DNA of 64,000 nucleotides from Paguma larvata. Lineage: Eukaryota; Chordata; Mammalia; Carnivora; Viverridae. Made by a program: the position numbers and the translations under genes. The notes beneath the pieces are model-generated. The model had not been told where the DNA came from and searched no databases. It worked only from the letters and a program-made list of their open reading frames with translations. The DNA lies in NCBI GenBank assembly GCA_030068075.1, contig CM057832.1, positions 79,454,502 through 79,518,501 on the forward strand. The letters are read 5' to 3'. This document shows, in pieces, positions 60,341 through 64,000 of the stretch (position 1 is its first letter; each line of letters starts with the position of its first letter).

Positions 60341-61109
60341 CTATTTCATACTGCCCTTTAACTCTCATCTTTCTGTTTATTCCTGGGGATGGAGGCCATG
60401 GGAAAGGGCATTCCTGCTTTCTCCATTTCTGGTCATTTTCTGAGTTTAGACTGAAGCCGTAGCAATTAAAATCTTTATTATCCCTTTGCCTTCCATTAAT
60501 CAGATGTAAAAGGATGCTAGCCTGCCGTCACGGTCTTTAAAAGGTCGCATTAAAAGAACACCTCCCTCCCCCCACCTTTTAAGCCCTGAGGTTATATTGG
60601 AGGATCTGTCTGGGGACATGGGGCGTTCCTACAGATACTCCAAGGCCCTGAAGACCAACACCCGTATGGCATGAGGATGAGTCCGAGGGGCACAGACCTC
60701 AACCACTGTGATCAGAGTACTCGGTCTTTTCTGCGAACTCGCCTCCTGTCCCCATTTGCTGTGCGCGGACACCTCGCCAGGCCTGGGCAGGACCCACGCA
60801 GAGCCCACGCAGCGCCTCTCCCGGGGTGCTTCAGAATCCAGCACAGGAGACCGGCACACAAACCACATGCGTGTCATTGCTGTTGTTACAACTGACAAGT
60901 GCTATGAGGGGAAGGTGAGGGTGCTCGTGTGTGACAGGGAGACCGGTCCTGTCGGAGTCCCTCAAGAAGGGCTTCTCTGTGTGAGGAAGTAGCTGAGGGG
61001 GTGAGAGGAAGTAGCTCCGGGGCGCTGGGAAGGGAGGGGGCGTACAGAGGGGACTATGGGGATCAGCTGGCCGGCACATCCCCGGGGCCAGGTCAGGCAG
61101 GAGCTCAGG
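60341..61109. other. APBA1 intron, no repeat recognised
   Basis: Mixed composition. Overlapping plus and minus frames at 60629-61277 are shadows of each other with no known domain. Confidence 0.4.
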
Positions 61110-61600
61110 GCTGCTCTTTGTTCTGAGGACAGTAAGAAGCCATTTTAATGTTTCAGATGAAGAAAAGACAGGATCAGATTTGTGCTTTTCTATGACAGTA
61201 GACTGGAAAGAGGCCAGGAGTGAGAGCATATGTGTAAACATTTTGCAGGATGGAAGGCGATTCCCAGCGGAGCACATTCCAGAACTCCAAGGGGAAGGTG
61301 GTGATTTGGAATCTGCGGGTGGAAGAACTCAGGTTGGAGAGGTGGTTAGCAGGCGAAGTCACCGGGGCTTGGGGATGCATCGCGTGTGGGAGATGAGGAA
61401 GTAGCAGGCATCACGGCTGATGGCATTCCCAGGAGCAATGGGGTTTCAGGCACTGAAATAAATAACGGAATATGGAATATGGAAGATGACTCAACTGGGG
61501 GGGTGGGCAGAGAGTGAAGAAGGCACTGACTTTAAGGTGTCTGGGAGGCCCATCGGGAGGGGCGTGCATGTGGTGGGTGCTTGGATATAGAAGTCCGGAA
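61110..61600 (-). repeat. L2 fragment, antisense
   Basis: AGTAAGAAGCCATTTTAATG, AGATTTGTGCTTTTCTATGA and GGGAGGCCCATCGGGAGGGG follow the reverse complement of L2 (great similarity to the 46.2 and 48.4 kb copies). Degenerate. Confidence 0.55.
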
Positions 61601-64000
61601 CTATAAGGAGAGTTCTGGACTAAATATGCTAATCAAGCATCATGGCTTTAGAAATTAGATTCACTAATCCATAGGGATGCTTTGAGCTTTGGTAGATCAA
61701 GCATTTTAAAAAGGCAGCACTGATAACAGAAAGTCGGGAGTTAGACTTGTCAAATTGTCCTTTCTCCAAGCTTCAGGCCTTCTCCGAACCTCATCTGACT
61801 CCTAAGGCCACAGAGCTCTGCTAGCCTGGCTGGTCTGTGCCCTTAAATTGAGAGCCTGTCTATGGCTTTAAGAATAACTTTTAGCCGCTGCTAAATGGAC
61901 AGATAGGTTGAAAATGAGAAATGGTATTTACCCATTGGTAAGTATTTGATCAATTTGTCTTTAAAATAGGCGCGCACTTTGTATAAAATGTTTATAAACA
62001 TGTTTGCATATACACTTGGCCAGTAGCGAGGTTTACAGTAAGGACTGCTGAGTAACTGGAGAAGTTACTTTTACCTCCTGACTCTGAGGTGTCCTAGGGC
62101 CGCTTTTTCAAGTGTTCTTTGTAACTTTCTTGTGAAGGTAGGTAGAGCCATGCACCTATGCTGACCCAGTCTCTGGGATAATTTTGTTCCTAACTTTGTT
62201 CCCATCTCCCTTCACATGGTGAGAAACAGTGAGGCCAAGGGCCTGGAGGCTGGACCGTGAGTAACCAGTATAAAGGGCTTGGTACACGCTCTTCACTTCC
62301 TGGCAGGTGACTACTAGCCCTTCCTCTGTCCAGACACCCATAAACAAGGCATCGAGGTACCTTCCAGCTCTGACCAAGTGCACGGAGGGGTGCTGCAAAA
62401 TTCAGGCCCACGGTGGGGCCAGCGGTGGGGCCTACCCTGGCAGCAACACTGAGTGTCACCAGCCACACGGGGCTGGCCGTCAGGCGGGTTGTCACCCTTA
62501 TGTACCTACTCCCGGAGAGGCCAGCACCAAAGCCCTGCTCTCCAGCCTGCCCGTTCTGTTCCAAAGGACTCCTGGCGAACTACATTGGTCACTCGGCACC
62601 TCTGGCTTGATTTCCTAGAAAACAACGCTGTCGGAAACATTTTATCTGAAGATTTTTTAGACACTCACTATTATTATTCTGTTTTTGTCTATTTTCTTTG
62701 TGTGTTCACAGCACACGTTCTGGTACATTAAGGAAGCCCACGTTTAAGGCTCAATTGTTTGAGGTTTGCTTTGCTGTTTAATGACATGCATAAGTGGTTT
62801 CTTTCATGACCTTGAGTTATAACTTAAGAATAACTTTGAGGAAACTGTTGTCAGGAAACCCAAGAAAGAAGTAATTGACTTTGGTTATTGTCTACCCTGA
62901 AACCTGTGAGATGGAGATTATGTGTAATATTTGGGATTCGGCTGTCTATTTTACGGTGGTTTTTAAGCACACTCACCCTACCCAGCTTCTTTGCAAAATG
63001 CCGATAAACTCTTAGGAAGGCGGGTGTGTTTTTATGGCTTGATTTTAAGACTAATGACTTATGAATCTTAAGATATTTTATCTGGGGGAGGCAAGGAACA
63101 ATAAAATAGCAGAGAAAGAACTGCAGTTTTGAGATTCCATGATTTGCTTCCTTTTCATTTACTTTGTGAAGGAAACGGTTAAGATCAATAGATAAACTTT
63201 CTAGGCTTGAACAGTGCCTGCTTTCTGAACAAAAAGAGCTATAATCCCATTAAAATGTCTTGCTGCTAATGAAACCTCAGGGCCCAGCCTCCGAGATTTT
63301 ATTTGATGACACAGTTTTATACTGCTATTACTAAGGCGCAGAATTCTGTGGAGGGGTTCTGAATATTAAGAATGATGCATTTCCTGACAAAGCGGTGGGG
63401 TGAGAGGCTGCAGGCCCTTTGGCGGCTCACTGGGGGACTGAGTGTCTCCCCAGTCACGGGCTGTTGAGACAGGCTGTCCACCACCTTCTGTTTCCCTGTG
63501 TCTGGGTACTTGGGCGAGGAGGGCTCCAGGAGGAGAAACTGTGTTAATCTCAGGTCCCGGGGTGCCTGGGCGTGTCTGGAGCTACTCACTCACACCCTCA
63601 ATTCCCCTCCCAACTCCGGAATCAGATGAGAAACAAACGGAGCTCTGTTACTGATACAGCCAGTTGGAAATCGTGCCTTGGGTGTGCAGCTGCCAGGGAC
63701 CGGCTCCCATGCTCAGCCCAGACACGTAGGGCCAGTGCATGCCTGGGAAGCCCACCGGGGAGCAGAGAAATGGGTGCCGCACAGCCCCTCCGTGGGCAGG
63801 CGGCGGTGAGACCCGGGAAGGGCTGAAACTGGCTGAGCTCTGGACTTCCACCCCACCTTGCATTTGGGTCACTAGGGACACACCCCTCCCATGAGGAGAG
63901 GTGAATGTTGGGGCGGGGCCAAAAGGGCCAGGAGGTTACTCCCCAAGAATCCCTCCTGCGAACATCAGACCAAGGGAAGGAAGTTGTTCCTGAAACATTC
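61601..64000. other. APBA1 intron to window end, no gene recognised
   Basis: Relatively GC-rich at 62200-62600 and 63400-63950. Frames such as 62190-62564 (minus), 62307-62618 (plus) and 63317-63589 (minus) have no homology, no splice context and overlapping opposite-strand partners. Regulatory elements are possible but not demonstrable. Confidence 0.4.

Larger units (their letters stand above)
42762..64000 (+). other. APBA1: APBA1 intron 1 (partial)
   Basis: Everything after the predicted donor. No APBA1 coding exon was recognised to the window end, which fits the very large first intron of the gene in mammals. It carries repeats listed separately. GC-rich intronic stretches occur at about 57900-58200, 62200-62600 and 63400-63950. 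Confidence 0.55.

Overview
This is a vertebrate, almost certainly felid (cat-family), nuclear genome segment. The evidence is about twenty copies of the tRNA-derived carnivore SINE in its feliform version: a head reading GGGCGCCTGGGTGGCTCAG, a TC-rich middle, and an AAAATAAATAAACATTAAA tail. There are also felid-type L1 3' ends, spliced exons with GT-AG borders, a CpG island and long AT-rich introns. No prokaryotic genes, CRISPR arrays or operons are present, and most open reading frames here are chance frames or transposon remains.

Layout. (1) 1-6403, plus strand: the 3' end of PTAR1. The window starts inside an intron, then shows a coding exon (3651-3955), an intron and the terminal coding region (6061-6403). 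The terminal region contains an 81-nt segment with good splice signals and an open frame, so it could be an intron or retained coding sequence. (2) 6404 to about 15.3 kb: probable long AU-rich PTAR1 3' UTR. No lineage-specific SINE or L1 is recognised between about 1.9 and 16.9 kb. (3) About 16.9-41.9 kb: intergenic DNA dominated by old L1 fragments, nested SINEs, two younger 5'-truncated L1s with clear target-site duplications, L2 remains and microsatellites. (4) About 42.0-43.1 kb: a strong CpG island with a TATA-less GC-box promoter and a probable first exon ending at 42761. By gene order this is the APBA1 (Mint1/X11-alpha) promoter; in human, APBA1 lies immediately downstream of PTAR1 on the same strand. 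(5) 42762-64000: the start of the large APBA1 intron 1, with SINEs, L2, MIR, a pair of old DNA-transposon-like copies, an LTR-like fossil and L1 fragments. No APBA1 coding exon was seen.

The two genes are head-to-tail neighbours without an obvious functional link. PTAR1 is the alpha subunit of a protein geranylgeranyltransferase. APBA1 is a neuronal adaptor that binds amyloid precursor protein and synaptic proteins. The points most worth following up are the in-frame 81-nt PTAR1 segment, the repeat-poor long 3' UTR, the APBA1 exon 1 with a strong-context ATG, and the long alternating purine-pyrimidine tracts bracketing the APBA1 CpG island.
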